Source of the DNA: CAIWHR01 sp963724975
GTDB taxonomy: Bacteria; Pseudomonadota; Gammaproteobacteria; Burkholderiales; Casimicrobiaceae
DNA: 64,000 nt
Direction: 5' to 3'
Assembly (NCBI GenBank): GCA_963724975.1
Contig: CAVRXB010000008.1
Span: forward strand, 1 to 64,000
In this document: one piece after another, positions 25,358 to 34,691 of the stretch
How positions within the stretch are numbered: position 1 is the stretch's first letter
Layout: the number at the start of each line of letters is the position of its first letter
Translations under genes and position numbers: made by a program
The notes under the pieces: model-generated
What the model saw: the letters and a program-made list of their open reading frames with translations, nothing else
The model's database searches: none
What the model was told of the DNA's origin: nothing

Positions 25358-26320
25358 ATGCATAAAGCGCTACGGTCGCTGCCGTCGCTCGACTTCCTCA
25401 AGGGTTTCGAGGCGGCGGGGCGGCTGCTTTCGTTCACCCGCGCGGCCGACGAGCTCTTCGTCACCCAGTCAGCGCTTTCGCGACAGGTGCAGGCGTTGGA
25501 GGAGGCGCTCGGCGTGCCGCTTTTCGTGCGCCGGCATCGCGCGCTCGCCTTCACCGCCGCGGGTGCCGCGTTCCATCGCGACGTGGTGGCGGCGCTCAAT
25601 GCGCTTGCGCTTGCCGCCGATGCGGCGCGTGGCGCCGTGCGCGCGCCCGGCCTCACGCTGTCGACGACGGTGTCGTTCGCCTCTCTGTGGATAATTCCGC
25701 GCCTCGCGGCATTTCGCGCCCGGTACCCGGCTATCGATGTCTACATCCTGGCGGACGACCGCCTCGTCGATCTCGCGCGCGGCGACGTCGACCTCGCGGT
25801 TCGCTATCTGCCGGATGCGAAGACGCCGGAAGGCGCGGTACGCCTCTTCGGCGAGCGCATGATGCCTGTCGTCAGTCCGAAGCTCATCCGGCGGGCCGCC
25901 ACGCCGCTCGCGAGTCCTGCCGATCTAGCGCGCCACGTGCTGCTCCATCTCGACGATCCGGAGGGACGCACGCCGTGGCTCGAATGGAACATCTGGCTTG
26001 CCGCCAACGGCGAACCCGGACTGAAGCCCGCAGGTGCGCTGCGCTTCAAGCTCTACGATCAGGTGATCCAGGCTGCCGTCGCCGGCCAGGGCGTCGCGTT
26101 GGGCCGCGTGCCCCTCATCGCCGAGCATCTGCGCGATCGCCGGCTTATCGCTCCATTCGCCAAACGCTACGATTCCGCGCGCGGCTACTATGCCGTCGTC
26201 GCCCCGCACGCGACCGAGCGTGCCGATGTCATTGCGTTTGTCGCCTGGCTGCGCGAGGAAGCCGCACGCGAAATTGCTCACCTCGATGTGGCGCCGCCAT
26301 CGCGCAGGAATCGGCGATGA
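25358..26320 (+). CDS. LysR family transcriptional regulator, GcvA-like
   Basis: A 320-residue regulator. The winged HTH occupies residues about 7-65 (SLDFLKGFEAAGRLLSFTRAADELFVTQSALSRQVQALEEALG, given in parts, with the LysR signature FTRAADELFVTQSALSRQV) and the remainder is the periplasmic-binding-like effector domain. The subfamily with SLDFLKGFEAAGR resembles GcvA/AmpR. It is divergent from the DUF2917 gene, which may be its target. Its stop overlaps the following methyltransferase start by ATGA. Confidence 0.92.
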   Translation: MHKALRSLPSLDFLKGFEAAGRLLSFTRAADELFVTQSALSRQVQALEEALGVPLFVRRHRALAFTAAGAAFHRDVVAALNALALAADAARGAVRAPGLTLSTTVSFASLWIIPRLAAFRARYPAIDVYILADDRLVDLARGDVDLAVRYLPDAKTPEGAVRLFGERMMPVVSPKLIRRAATPLASPADLARHVLLHLDDPEGRTPWLEWNIWLAANGEPGLKPAGALRFKLYDQVIQAAVAGQGVALGRVPLIAEHLRDRRLIAPFAKRYDSARGYYAVVAPHATERADVIAFVAWLREEAAREIAHLDVAPPSRRNRR

Positions 26321-26892
26321 GCGGTTCGTCGCTGCCGGGCGCGGCGGAAGCGGGCAGCCTGTCGCCCTCGCCGTGGATCGTCCGCTTCGCGCATCTCGTT
26401 CCCGCCAACGCGCGCGTGCTGGACCTCGCATGCGGGCGCGGCCGCCACGCGCGCTTTTTTGCGGGCCGTGGATGCCGGGTGCTCGCCGTCGATCGCGACG
26501 CCGCGCCGGTCGCAGCGCTCGCCGACGCGACCGGCGTCGAAGCTGCCGTGCTCGATCTCGAGGCCGGGACGTGGCCGCTCGCCGGCGAACGATTCGACGC
26601 GATCGTCGTCGCGAATTACCTCCACCGGCCGCTCCTTCCTCACCTCCTTGCCGCGCTGACTGACGAGGGAGTGCTGTTGTACGAAACCTTTGCGCGCGGC
26701 AATGAGGCGTACGGACGGCCGTCGAACCCAGCGTTCCTGCTCGAGCCCGGCGAGCTCTTGCGGACGGTGGAAGGCCGCCTCGCCGTTGTCGCATTCGAGG
26801 AGGGCCTTGTTCCCCGGGCAGCAGGTCTCTGCGTCGTGCAGCGAATCGCGGCCGTCGGCAGCCGGGCCGGGAAGCCGCGCCCGCTCGCTTGA
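26317..26892 (+). CDS. SAM-dependent class I methyltransferase
   Basis: A 191-residue Rossmann-fold methyltransferase. SAM-binding motif I is VLDLACGRGRHARFFAGRGCRVLAVDRD around residues 34-61, the acidic residue of motif II is the last Asp, and motif IV is FDAIVVANYLHRPLLPHL. The active-site loop ETFARGNEAYGRPSNPAFLL is typical of small tellurite-resistance-like (TehB) or thiol methyltransferases. The ATGA overlap with the LysR gene suggests co-transcription. The substrate is unknown. The start is fixed by the coupling and the family start. Confidence 0.82.
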   Translation: MSGSSLPGAAEAGSLSPSPWIVRFAHLVPANARVLDLACGRGRHARFFAGRGCRVLAVDRDAAPVAALADATGVEAAVLDLEAGTWPLAGERFDAIVVANYLHRPLLPHLLAALTDEGVLLYETFARGNEAYGRPSNPAFLLEPGELLRTVEGRLAVVAFEEGLVPRAAGLCVVQRIAAVGSRAGKPRPLA

Positions 26893-26969
26893 TCGTGCCC
26901 GCGGGCTGATCGCGTGCGGACGGGCACAGGTTGAATGCGGTAAAATCGCTTTTTTTTGCGGCAATTCCC

Positions 26970-27878
26970 ATGTTGAAGGGCAGCATCGTCGCAATCGCGA
27001 CACCGATGGTCGAGGGTGGTGCGCTCGACCTTCCCGCACTCGCCAAGCTGATCGATTTTCATGTCGCGAACGGCACCGCGGGGATCGTGATCGTCGGCAC
27101 CACGGGCGAATCACCGACCGTCGATGTCGAGGAGCACTGCCGGCTCATCGCGGCGGCGGTCGAATTCGCGCGCGGGCGCGTCCCGGTCATCGCGGGAACG
27201 GGCGCGAACTCGACGACGGAAGCCGTCGCGCTCACCACCTTCGCGAAGAACGCAGGCGTTGCCTCCTGCCTCTCGGTCGTTCCGTATTACAACAAGCCCA
27301 CGCAGGAAGGCCTGTACCGCCATTTCCGCACCGTCGCGGAGAAGGTGGACCTGCCGATGATTCTCTACAACGTCCCCGGCCGCACCGTCGCCGATCTCGC
27401 GAACGACACGGTGCTGCGTCTCGCGCAGGTGCCGGGCATCGTCGGGCTCAAGGATGCGACGGCGGATATCGGCCGCGGCAGCGAGCTTTTCCGTGCGCTC
27501 AAGGCGGCGGGCAGGCGCGAATTCGCGGTCTACAGCGGCGATGATCTCAACGCACTGCCGTTGATGCTGATGGGCGGCCATGGCGTGATTTCGGTCACCG
27601 CAAACGTCGCACCGAGACTGATGGCGGAGATGTGCACGGCGGCGCTCGCCGGCGATCTCGTCGCGGCGCGTGCGCGCAACGACCGAATGCTGCCGCTGCA
27701 TCGCGGCCTCTTCGTCGAAGCCAACCCGATTCCGGTGAAATGGGCGCTCGCCGAGATGGGCCTCATCCACAACGTGTTGCGGCTCCCGCTCGTCCCGTTA
27801 TCGCCACAACATCACGAGACTGTCCGCGCCGCACTGCGCGACGCCGGCGTGCTCGCCTCTTCGAAGGTACCTGCATGA
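26970..27878 (+). CDS. dapA: 4-hydroxy-tetrahydrodipicolinate synthase
   Basis: Condenses pyruvate with aspartate semialdehyde in the lysine/diaminopimelate route. A TIM barrel of 302 residues: the Schiff-base lysine is Lys161 in GIVGLKDATAD, Tyr133 lies in ILYNVPGRT, and Thr44/45 in GTTGES complete the active site; PYYNKPTQEGLYRHF is also diagnostic. I chose the start at 26970 (MLKGSIVAIATPM) rather than 26931 because it matches the family. The stop overlaps the start of bamC. The block dapA-bamC-MBL-purC is a common betaproteobacterial arrangement. Confidence 0.97.
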   Translation: MLKGSIVAIATPMVEGGALDLPALAKLIDFHVANGTAGIVIVGTTGESPTVDVEEHCRLIAAAVEFARGRVPVIAGTGANSTTEAVALTTFAKNAGVASCLSVVPYYNKPTQEGLYRHFRTVAEKVDLPMILYNVPGRTVADLANDTVLRLAQVPGIVGLKDATADIGRGSELFRALKAAGRREFAVYSGDDLNALPLMLMGGHGVISVTANVAPRLMAEMCTAALAGDLVAARARNDRMLPLHRGLFVEANPIPVKWALAEMGLIHNVLRLPLVPLSPQHHETVRAALRDAGVLASSKVPA

Positions 27879-29008
27879 TGTCATCGACCGTAGTTCGCGC
27901 TACGCATGGCGCCATTGCCGCGACTTTATGCGCGCTTGCGCTCGCCGGCTGCGAGACCACGACCTCCATCGGGAAGAAAGTCGACTACAAGTCGGTGTCC
28001 AGCGCACCGGCCCTCGAGATCCCGCCTGACCTCAAGTCGCCGGCCTACGACGACCGCTACAACGTCTCGACGGCGTCGGGCCTCGCCGCGCGCGATGCGA
28101 CGAAACCGAAGTCCGGCGACCAGATCGCACCCAACCAGATCGGCGACGCGAAGATCGTCAAGATAGGTAACGAGCGCTGGCTGCACGTCACTTCGACTCC
28201 GGAGCAGGCGTGGAACGTCTCGCGCAAGTTCTGGCTCGACAATGGTTTCGTGCTCGCGACCGAGCTTCCGGGCTCGGGGATCCTCGAAACCGACTGGGCC
28301 GAGAACCGCGCCGAAATGCCGCCCGATTTCCTGCGCAGCACCGTCGGCAAGTATGCCGATCTCTTCTACACGACCTACAAACGCGAGAAATTCCATACGC
28401 GCATCGAACGCGGCAACGACCCCGGGACGGTCGATATCTACGTTTCGAGCCGGGTGATGGAGCAGGTGCCCACGGCCAAGATCGACAACTCTTCCCCCGC
28501 CGCTTTCGCGTGGGCGGTCCTGCCGCCCAATCCCGGTCTGGATGCGGAATGGCTGGCACGGCTGATGGTGCGCTTCGGCATCCCGGAAACGCAGGCGAAC
28601 GATTCGCTGCGCGCCACCGGTCCCGGCGGTGCCACGACGGATCGGGCGCAGCTGCAAAAGGCATCGGACGGGGTCAATCAACTCGTGCTGGACGACAGCT
28701 TCGACCGTGCGTGGCGCCGCGTCGGTTTGGCGCTCGACCGGATCGGCTTCACCGTCGTCGATCGTGATCGCTCGAAAGGCCAGTATTTCGTCCGCTACTC
28801 CGATCCGGAAACCGCAGCGAAGAGCGAGGGTGTGCTGAACAAGCTCATGTTCTGGCGCAGCAAGGAAGAAAAGCCCGAGCAATACAGGATCACCATTGCG
28901 CAGTCCGATCCGCGTAGCGTCGTGACCGTCCAGGACCTCGCCGGCACGCCCGACAAGAGCGTGAACGGGGAGAAGATTCTTACGCTTCTCAAGGATCAGC
29001 TGAAGTAG
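27875..29008 (+). CDS. bamC: Outer membrane assembly lipoprotein BamC
   Basis: A 377-residue lipoprotein that belongs to the BAM complex for inserting outer-membrane beta-barrels. Lipobox LAGC at residues 23-26 after a short signal. The unstructured N-terminal stretch has VDYKSVSSAPALEIPPDLKSPAYDDRY, the segment that contacts BamD, followed by two helix-grip domains (RWLHVTSTPEQAWNVSRKFW and NQLVLDDSFDRAWRRVGLAL). The start codon overlaps the dapA stop in ATGATG. The gene was formerly called nlpB and is adjacent to dapA in E. coli as well. Confidence 0.9.
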   Translation: MMSSTVVRATHGAIAATLCALALAGCETTTSIGKKVDYKSVSSAPALEIPPDLKSPAYDDRYNVSTASGLAARDATKPKSGDQIAPNQIGDAKIVKIGNERWLHVTSTPEQAWNVSRKFWLDNGFVLATELPGSGILETDWAENRAEMPPDFLRSTVGKYADLFYTTYKREKFHTRIERGNDPGTVDIYVSSRVMEQVPTAKIDNSSPAAFAWAVLPPNPGLDAEWLARLMVRFGIPETQANDSLRATGPGGATTDRAQLQKASDGVNQLVLDDSFDRAWRRVGLALDRIGFTVVDRDRSKGQYFVRYSDPETAAKSEGVLNKLMFWRSKEEKPEQYRITIAQSDPRSVVTVQDLAGTPDKSVNGEKILTLLKDQLK

Positions 29009-29027
29009 CTCGGGGCAGGGGGCCCTG

Positions 29028-29792
29028 ATGCGCTTCGCCTCCCTTGGCAGCGGCAGCGAGGGCAACGGTCTCGTCGTCGAAGCCGGCACGACGCGTGTGC
29101 TGGTCGATTGCGGCTTCGGCGTTCGCGATACGGTCGCGCGCCTCGCGCGCCTCGGGCTTGCGCCAAGCGACCTCACCGCGATCCTCGTCACCCATGAGCA
29201 CTCGGACCACATCGGCGGTGTGCCTGCGTTCGCCGCGCGTTACGCGATTCCCGTGTGGGCGACGTTCGGCACGCTCTCCGTGGTGGCCGAACGCTTCGAA
29301 GGGATGACGCATGTGTACGGATTCGACAGCCACGACCGCTTCGCCATAGGTGCGCTCGAGATCGTCCCGGTCGCGGTACCGCACGACGCGCGCGAGCCTG
29401 TGCAGTACGTGATCGGCGACGGCGCGCGGCGCGTGGGCATTCTCACCGATCTTGGCGTGTCCACGCTGCACGTCGAAGACTGCCTCACGGGCTGCGATGC
29501 GCTGGTGCTCGAATGCAATCACGATCCCGACATGCTGGAAAACGGCAGCTACTCGTGGTCCCTCAAGCGGCGGATTGCATCGAGGCTCGGGCATCTCGAC
29601 AACGGGACCGCGGCGGCGCTGCTCGCGCGTCTCGACAACTCGAAGCTCGTCCACATTTTCGCCGCACACCTGTCACGCGAGAACAACACGAGGGCGCTCG
29701 CCCGAGTAGCGCTCGCGGGTGCGCTCGGCTGCGCGCAGGAATGGATCGGGATAGCCGGACAGGACGAAGGATTCGATTGGCGGGATCTTTGA
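29028..29792 (+). CDS. MBL-fold metallohydrolase, YycJ-like
   Basis: A 254-residue metallo-beta-lactamase fold protein. The zinc motif THEHSDHIGG is at residues 55-64 with His56, His58, Asp60 and His61. Further ligands probably include the Asp in HDAREPVQYV-region and HLSRENN near the C-terminus (FAAHLSRENNTRALA). The YycJ/WalJ branch is a predicted 5'-3' exonuclease in DNA repair. It lies between bamC and purC in the conserved block. Confidence 0.85.
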   Translation: MRFASLGSGSEGNGLVVEAGTTRVLVDCGFGVRDTVARLARLGLAPSDLTAILVTHEHSDHIGGVPAFAARYAIPVWATFGTLSVVAERFEGMTHVYGFDSHDRFAIGALEIVPVAVPHDAREPVQYVIGDGARRVGILTDLGVSTLHVEDCLTGCDALVLECNHDPDMLENGSYSWSLKRRIASRLGHLDNGTAAALLARLDNSKLVHIFAAHLSRENNTRALARVALAGALGCAQEWIGIAGQDEGFDWRDL

Positions 29793-29803
29793 CGGGGACG
29801 ACG

Positions 29804-30526
29804 ATGGACAAGCGACAAGAGCTCTACAAAGGCAAGGCCAAAACCGTCTACGCGACTGCCGACCCGGGCTATCTGGTCATGCACTATCGCGACGACGTGT
29901 CGGCGTTCGATGGCGTCAAGCTCGCAAAGCTCGATCTCAAAGGCGAGACCAACAACAAGATCAATGCGTACGTGATGGTGAAGCTCGCAGCTGCCGGCGT
30001 GCCCACGCATTTCGTGCGGATGCTGAACGAGCGAGAATCTCTTGTTCGTGCGATGAAGATGCTGCCGGTCGAGTGCGTGGTGCGCAACGTATGCGCGGGG
30101 TCGATGGCCAAGCGATACGGCATTCCCGAAGGGACGAAGCTTGCCGAGCCGATCTTCGAATTCTTCCTGAAGAGTGACGCCTTGCACGACCCGCTCGTCA
30201 ACGACGACCACATCCGCATATTGGGTTGGGCGAGTGCCGAGGAAATCGCCGAGATGAGAATGCTGACGCACAAGGTGAACCGAGTGCTGAAGCCGCTCTT
30301 CGCCGACGCCGGCATCGATCTCGTCGATTACAAGCTGGAGTTCGGGCACCCGGCCGACGATCCCTCGGGACCGCTCGTCCTGGGCGACGAGTTCACGCCG
30401 GACGGCTGCCGGCTTTGGGACGCGAAGACGGGCGAGAAGCTCGACAAGGATCGCTTCCGTCGTGATCTCGGCTCCGTTATCGAGCACTATCGCGAAGTGG
30501 GCCGCCGCATCGGAGTTCCGCTGTGA
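29804..30526 (+). CDS. purC: Phosphoribosylaminoimidazole-succinocarboxamide synthase
   Basis: ATP-dependent ligase of de novo purine synthesis that couples CAIR and aspartate to SAICAR. The 240-residue protein opens with the ATP-binding QELYKGKAKTVYATADPGYLV and has YRDDVSAFDG, ECVVRNVCAGSMAKRYGI, HDPLVNDDHIRILG and DFKLEFG-type (here DYKLEFGHP) segments. The start at 29804 is placed by family alignment; the long open frame upstream shadows the MBL gene. It follows the MBL gene by 11 bases. Confidence 0.97.
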   Translation: MDKRQELYKGKAKTVYATADPGYLVMHYRDDVSAFDGVKLAKLDLKGETNNKINAYVMVKLAAAGVPTHFVRMLNERESLVRAMKMLPVECVVRNVCAGSMAKRYGIPEGTKLAEPIFEFFLKSDALHDPLVNDDHIRILGWASAEEIAEMRMLTHKVNRVLKPLFADAGIDLVDYKLEFGHPADDPSGPLVLGDEFTPDGCRLWDAKTGEKLDKDRFRRDLGSVIEHYREVGRRIGVPL

Positions 30527-30563
30527 CGATCGCGTCTTGCACGCGGAGCGCTGCGACGACCAC

Positions 30564-31214
30564 ATGACTCAGGCAGCGCCGCGCCTCATCATCCTCGGTT
30601 GCGGGACGTTCGCCGTGCAGACCCTCGAGATCGCCGAGGAGGCCGGCGGGTTCGTGTCCGCCGGCTTCATCAACAGTTTCGAAGTTCCCGCACCTGGCAC
30701 GACGCTCGAGGGCCTCCCCGTGTTCGGGCTCGACGCGCTGCCGTGGGGTCCGGACGACGTCCTTGTGGTCTCGGGTGCGGTCAGCAACCGGCGACGTGCC
30801 GCGATCGAAGTGCTCGCGGGCCGCGGCTACCGTTTTGCGACGCTCGTCCACCCGACCGCGTACGTTTCACGCCGCGCGACGCTTCGCGAGGGGGCGGTCG
30901 TCAATTCCGGCGCGCAGCTCTCGATCTATGTCGAGCTCGGTCCGCACGCCATCATCAACCGCGGGGCCACCATCGGCCATCACACGAAGGTGGGCGCGTT
31001 TGCAACCGTCGGACCCGGCGTGACGATCGCGGGTTCGGTGGCGATCGGCGAGGGCGCCTACATCGGCGCCGGCAGCGTCGTCCGCGAAGGGTCGGCGATT
31101 GGCGCGGGTGCCGTGGTCGGCGCCGGGGCGGTCGTCGTGAAACCGGTTGCCGCGCATACGCTTGTGACCGGCGTTCCCGCGACGGTGGCGAGAACGGACG
31201 TGGACGGTCTGTGA
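30564..31214 (+). CDS. NeuD-like sugar O-acyltransferase (left-handed beta-helix)
   Basis: A 216-residue protein. The N-terminal half is a Rossmann-like PglD/NeuD domain (LIILGCGTFAVQTLEIAEEAG), and residues about 95-200 are a left-handed beta-helix of hexapeptide repeats: INRGATIGHHTKVGAFATVGPGVTIAGSVAIGEGAYIGAGSV by parts. His near the start of the helix (GHHTKVG) matches the acetyltransferase catalytic histidine. Such enzymes acylate amino sugars for surface glycans or sialic acid. It precedes a family 4 glycosyltransferase, suggesting a glycan function. The ATG at 30564 is the likely start. Confidence 0.82.
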   Translation: MTQAAPRLIILGCGTFAVQTLEIAEEAGGFVSAGFINSFEVPAPGTTLEGLPVFGLDALPWGPDDVLVVSGAVSNRRRAAIEVLAGRGYRFATLVHPTAYVSRRATLREGAVVNSGAQLSIYVELGPHAIINRGATIGHHTKVGAFATVGPGVTIAGSVAIGEGAYIGAGSVVREGSAIGAGAVVGAGAVVVKPVAAHTLVTGVPATVARTDVDGL

Positions 31215-31269
31215 TAGGGGTTTCTTGCGCGGCGCGCAACCCGGGGCACGGCGGGATGCCCGCGTAGCG

Positions 31270-32496
31270 ATGCCGTCGATTCTTCTCGCCGGCCCGCGCT
31301 TCGTGCGCAAGTCCGGAGGGCTCGAACGCGCGCTCGCCGATGTCGCAGTCGGATTGCGCGAACTCGACTTCGCGGTCGACGACGCGACGGGCGCGACGAG
31401 CGCGCCCGAAGCGCGTGCGGGCGAGCCCCCGCCGAGTGCCAGCTGGCTCACCAAGTTCAACCGTTCGGAAGCCGCGGTCGACTTGTGGTCTCGCCTGTCA
31501 CCGCGACGGCGGCGCGCGCTGCGCGATCTCTTCGCGACGACACCGGAAATGTCGGCTGCCGCCGGCGGGTTGCGGGACCTCGAGCATCGGCTCTCGTCCC
31601 GGCGTTATGACGCGGTCCTGTACTGCGTCGAGGAAGCGCCGCCCGGGGGCTTGGCACTGGCGCTCGCGCGACATCCGTGTGTCGTCGTGGTCGCAATCGA
31701 AGGTCTTGCGGCCGAGCTCGGGGGCGGCACGATTTCGGGCCCGCTTCTGCGCGCGCGCGGCGGACACCCGTGGCTCGGCCGGCGTGCGTCCCCGCGCACC
31801 ATTCGCTGCGCGATTGTTTCGAGCCGCGGCTGGGCTGCAGCGACGGTGCGCGCGGGTGTCGCGGCGTCCGCCGTGCATCCGGTCTATTTCGGCGTGCCGG
31901 TGCCGACGCAGATGCGTCCTGCGCGGGATTTCAACGGTCGTCTTCTCTACGTTGGCCGCCTGGTCAAGGAAAAGGGCGCACATTGGTTGCTCGAGGGTAT
32001 CGCGCGCGCTCGCGAGCGCGATCGCAGGCTTTGCCTGACGCTCGTGGTGGGCGAAGGCCCATCCGCCTATCGATCGCTCGTCACGCGGCGCATCACGGAG
32101 CTCGGGCTCGCCGATTCCGTCGAGTGGCGCGCTTCGGTGCCGCGCTCGGCACTCCCTGCGCTGTTCGCGGAACACGACGCGTTGCTGTTCTGGTCGCCGG
32201 TCCAGGAGCCCGCTCCGCTGGTCGCTATGGAGGCGATGGCGGCGCATTTGCCGGTCATCGTGCCGGCGCCGTTGTCACCGTCGCCGATCTACGAAGATGG
32301 CGTGACGTGCGTCACGTTCGCCCGCCGCGATCCTGCGGCCATCGCGCGCGCCATCGAACGCTTGTCCGGCGATCCTGCGCTCGCCGCGACCGTCGCCGCG
32401 GACGGCGCGAAACGCATCCGCGAGGCATTCACGCCGATGCACACAGCGCGGCAATATGCGGCGCTCATCACCGACGCCATTGCCGCTCTTCGCTAG
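31270..32496 (+). CDS. GT-B glycosyltransferase, family 4 type
   Basis: A 408-residue protein with the two-domain GT-B fold. The second domain opens with GRLLYVGRLVKEKGAHWLLEGIARA and has VPRSALPALFAEHDALLFWSPVQEPAPLVAMEAMAAHLPVIV, the E-x7-E motif for the nucleotide sugar (Glu in EPAPLVAMEAMA). The first domain is poorly conserved. I chose 31270 rather than 31225 because the family sequence begins MPSILLAGPRF. It shares a four-base overlap with the convergent DUF7931 gene. The substrate is unknown. Confidence 0.85.
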   Translation: MPSILLAGPRFVRKSGGLERALADVAVGLRELDFAVDDATGATSAPEARAGEPPPSASWLTKFNRSEAAVDLWSRLSPRRRRALRDLFATTPEMSAAAGGLRDLEHRLSSRRYDAVLYCVEEAPPGGLALALARHPCVVVVAIEGLAAELGGGTISGPLLRARGGHPWLGRRASPRTIRCAIVSSRGWAAATVRAGVAASAVHPVYFGVPVPTQMRPARDFNGRLLYVGRLVKEKGAHWLLEGIARARERDRRLCLTLVVGEGPSAYRSLVTRRITELGLADSVEWRASVPRSALPALFAEHDALLFWSPVQEPAPLVAMEAMAAHLPVIVPAPLSPSPIYEDGVTCVTFARRDPAAIARAIERLSGDPALAATVAADGAKRIREAFTPMHTARQYAALITDAIAALR

Positions 32497-33014
32497 ATTC
32501 CGAGCACGGTACCAGTCAAGCCGGGTTCGCCAGTCGCCCAGATTTCGTCGAATCGATTGATGAGCGGACCGGCGAGATGCGGAGATTCGATCGCGAGCGT
32601 CGCGCGCGGTTGCTCGATGTGAAACCGATGCAGGAAGTGGCGTCCGTCGACCAGCACGAGCGGGTCCGACGCGCCGCGCGCCTCGGGCCCGGTTCGATAG
32701 ATCGTCATCCGGTCGCCGAACGATTTCAGCAACGCGAGAAGGCGCGGCGACGACGATTCGAGCCAGCGCGTCTCATGCACGATGATCTCGATCTTCGATG
32801 TCCGCGCGCGGCGCAGGAACGCCGACAGCAACTCCGCGCGGGCGGCGCTGTTCCAGCCCATTTCCGACATGTCGTTGTCGAAGACGCGGATCGAGTGCCG
32901 GGCGAGCGCGATGATTTCGTCCAGTGCGGCGACCTGGGCGCTCACAGTCACCAACGATTCCTGGCGCGGTTGCGGCGTCGGCGGTTCTTCAGCGATCGGG
33001 GTGGAGGTAGCCAT
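32493..33014 (-). CDS. DUF7931 family protein
   Basis: A 173-residue protein with no signal peptide. The N-terminal 20 residues are Pro/Glu-rich; then SAQVAALDEIIALARHSIRVFDNDMSE and LSAFLRRARTSKIEIIVHETRWLESSSPRLLALLKSFG, a phospholipase-D-like layout without a clear HKD motif. It resembles DUF7931, whose members commonly sit downstream of the RoxA gene in betaproteobacteria. It overlaps that gene by 26 bases, so the two are a transcription unit. Function unknown. Confidence 0.7.
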   Translation of the reverse strand: MATSTPIAEEPPTPQPRQESLVTVSAQVAALDEIIALARHSIRVFDNDMSEMGWNSAARAELLSAFLRRARTSKIEIIVHETRWLESSSPRLLALLKSFGDRMTIYRTGPEARGASDPLVLVDGRHFLHRFHIEQPRATLAIESPHLAGPLINRFDEIWATGEPGLTGTVLGI

Positions 33015-34140
33015 TGCGATACCAATCGTACAACAGGACGATGGTCCGCGGCGCGGCCGCAGCGATCGCGGCGCGCGGCAGCGCGCGTGCGTTGGCGAGA
33101 CGTCGCAACGTCGGCACGCCGGTCGACGGCCAGGGCATCGCGCTGCCGTTCATGTAGAGCCGCCGGTCGTCGTAGAGGAGCTGCGATCGCAGGTCGAGTC
33201 GAATGCCGTGGCGGCGCGCCTTGGCGCGGAACGAACGCAGCGACAGCATCGGCGCAGGCGGCGCGAAGAAGACCGATGGCTTTGGCTCCGAGAGGAAAGT
33301 GCCGAGGAAGCGGTCGGCGCTGTCGCGGCCCCACCGTATCGAAGCGAGCGTCTGCGCACAACGTCGCTGCATCGTCGCGCCGATTCGTGCAGGCTCGCGC
33401 GATGCGCGGAGATCCGGGTCCTTATAACGTCCGTCCAGTGCCAACTCATCGCGAAGCCAGTCGAGAAAAGCGGTGGCGAGCTCGTTGGCAGACGGCGCGC
33501 GAAAGCCGATCGAATACGTCATGCAGGCGTCGATCGCAGTGCCATCGTGCGCGAAGGACGGCGGCAGGTAAAGCATGTCGCCGGGGCCGAGCACGTCGTC
33601 ATGCTCCGGCTGGAAGCGACGCAGGATCTTGAGCGGAAGGTTCGCTTTCAGCGCGTAATCCGACGGACGTCCGTAACGCCAGCGCCGCCGCCCTGCGCCC
33701 TGCAGCAGGAAGACATCATACGAGTCGATGTGCGGCCCAACGCCGCCTCCAGGTGCTGCAATGCTCACCATGAGGTCGTCCTGTCGCGCGAACGGCAGAA
33801 AGGCGAAACGGCGAAGCAGAGCGTCAGCTGCCGCGACGTGCAGATTCACGCCCTGCACGAGCAGCGTCCAGCCGCGCGCGGGCAGCGCATTGAAGTCCGT
33901 GCGCCGGAACGGCCCGTGCGCAAGCGACCAGCGCGCGCCATCCCTGACGACGAGCCTCGATTCGACGTCATCGCGCATCGCCAGCATTGCGAGCTCGCGC
34001 GAGCTGACGGCATTGCGGAACCCCGGCAGCGCCGAACGAACCAGCAACGCATCCTTTTGCCAGAAGCGGCGAAGGAACATTGCGGCGTTGCGGCCACGGA
34101 GAATGGGCGATCCGGTCCTGTCGTCGATCGCGGCGCGCAT
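32989..34140 (-). CDS. RoxA-like 50S ribosomal protein uL16 arginine hydroxylase
   Basis: Fe(II)/2-oxoglutarate JmjC/cupin oxygenase of the ribosomal oxygenase (YcfD) type. The iron triad is His137 and Asp139 in GVGPHIDSYDVFLLQG and His198 in LPPSFAHDG. The 383-residue protein ends with a winged-helix-like C-terminal domain. FWQKDALLVRSALPGF near the N-terminus is the family start motif. The exact start is uncertain because there is no clear ribosome-binding site: Met1 at 34140 or Met21 at 34080. It hydroxylates an Arg of ribosomal protein L16 in known cases. Confidence 0.85.
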   Translation of the reverse strand: MRAAIDDRTGSPILRGRNAAMFLRRFWQKDALLVRSALPGFRNAVSSRELAMLAMRDDVESRLVVRDGARWSLAHGPFRRTDFNALPARGWTLLVQGVNLHVAAADALLRRFAFLPFARQDDLMVSIAAPGGGVGPHIDSYDVFLLQGAGRRRWRYGRPSDYALKANLPLKILRRFQPEHDDVLGPGDMLYLPPSFAHDGTAIDACMTYSIGFRAPSANELATAFLDWLRDELALDGRYKDPDLRASREPARIGATMQRRCAQTLASIRWGRDSADRFLGTFLSEPKPSVFFAPPAPMLSLRSFRAKARRHGIRLDLRSQLLYDDRRLYMNGSAMPWPSTGVPTLRRLANARALPRAAIAAAAPRTIVLLYDWYRNGYLHPDR

Positions 34141-34193
34141 CGGCCGATTATAGCGGCGGCGTCAGTTACAATAGGCGCCCCCGCGGAGGCACT

Positions 34194-34682
34194 ATGAACG
34201 TTTTCGCCAACACCGTCGTGACCATGTCGTTCGAGCTCTTCGATAGCGAAGGTACGCTGCTCGAAGCCACGTCCGAGCCGATTACGTATCTGCATGGCGG
34301 GCACTCGGGAATGTTGCCGAAACTCGAGGAGGCGCTCAACCTCAAGAAGAAGGGCGACGCGATCTCGGTCGATGTCGAACCGGCTGACGCTTTCGGTGAT
34401 TACGATGCGGAACTCGTCAAGATCGAGCCGGTCGGTAATCTGCCGTCCGACATTCAGGTCGGCATGCAGTTCGAGGCCTTCGCGAAACCCGACGATGAGC
34501 CAGGGACCGGCATCGTCTTCACCGTCACCGACATTGCCGATGGCAAAGTCGTGCTCGACGGCAATCACCCGTGGGCCGGCAAGCGGTTGCGCTTCGACTG
34601 CCGCATTCTGGACGTGCGGGCGGCAACACCGGAAGAAGTCGCGCATGGTCACGTGCACGGCGAACATGGGCATCATCACTGA
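34194..34682 (+). CDS. slyD: FKBP-type peptidyl-prolyl isomerase SlyD
   Basis: A 162-residue prolyl isomerase and metallochaperone. FKBP segments: MSFELFDSEGTLLEATSEPITYLHGGHSGMLPKLEEAL and GDAISVDVEPADAFGDYDAELV flank an IF (insert-in-flap) domain, and the C-terminus is His-rich (HGHVHGEHGHHH), the nickel-binding tail of SlyD. Start at 34194 with GGAGG four bases upstream. The next gene, an amidohydrolase, follows by nine bases. Confidence 0.92.
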   Translation: MNVFANTVVTMSFELFDSEGTLLEATSEPITYLHGGHSGMLPKLEEALNLKKKGDAISVDVEPADAFGDYDAELVKIEPVGNLPSDIQVGMQFEAFAKPDDEPGTGIVFTVTDIADGKVVLDGNHPWAGKRLRFDCRILDVRAATPEEVAHGHVHGEHGHHH

Positions 34683-34691
34683 AGGCGCAAC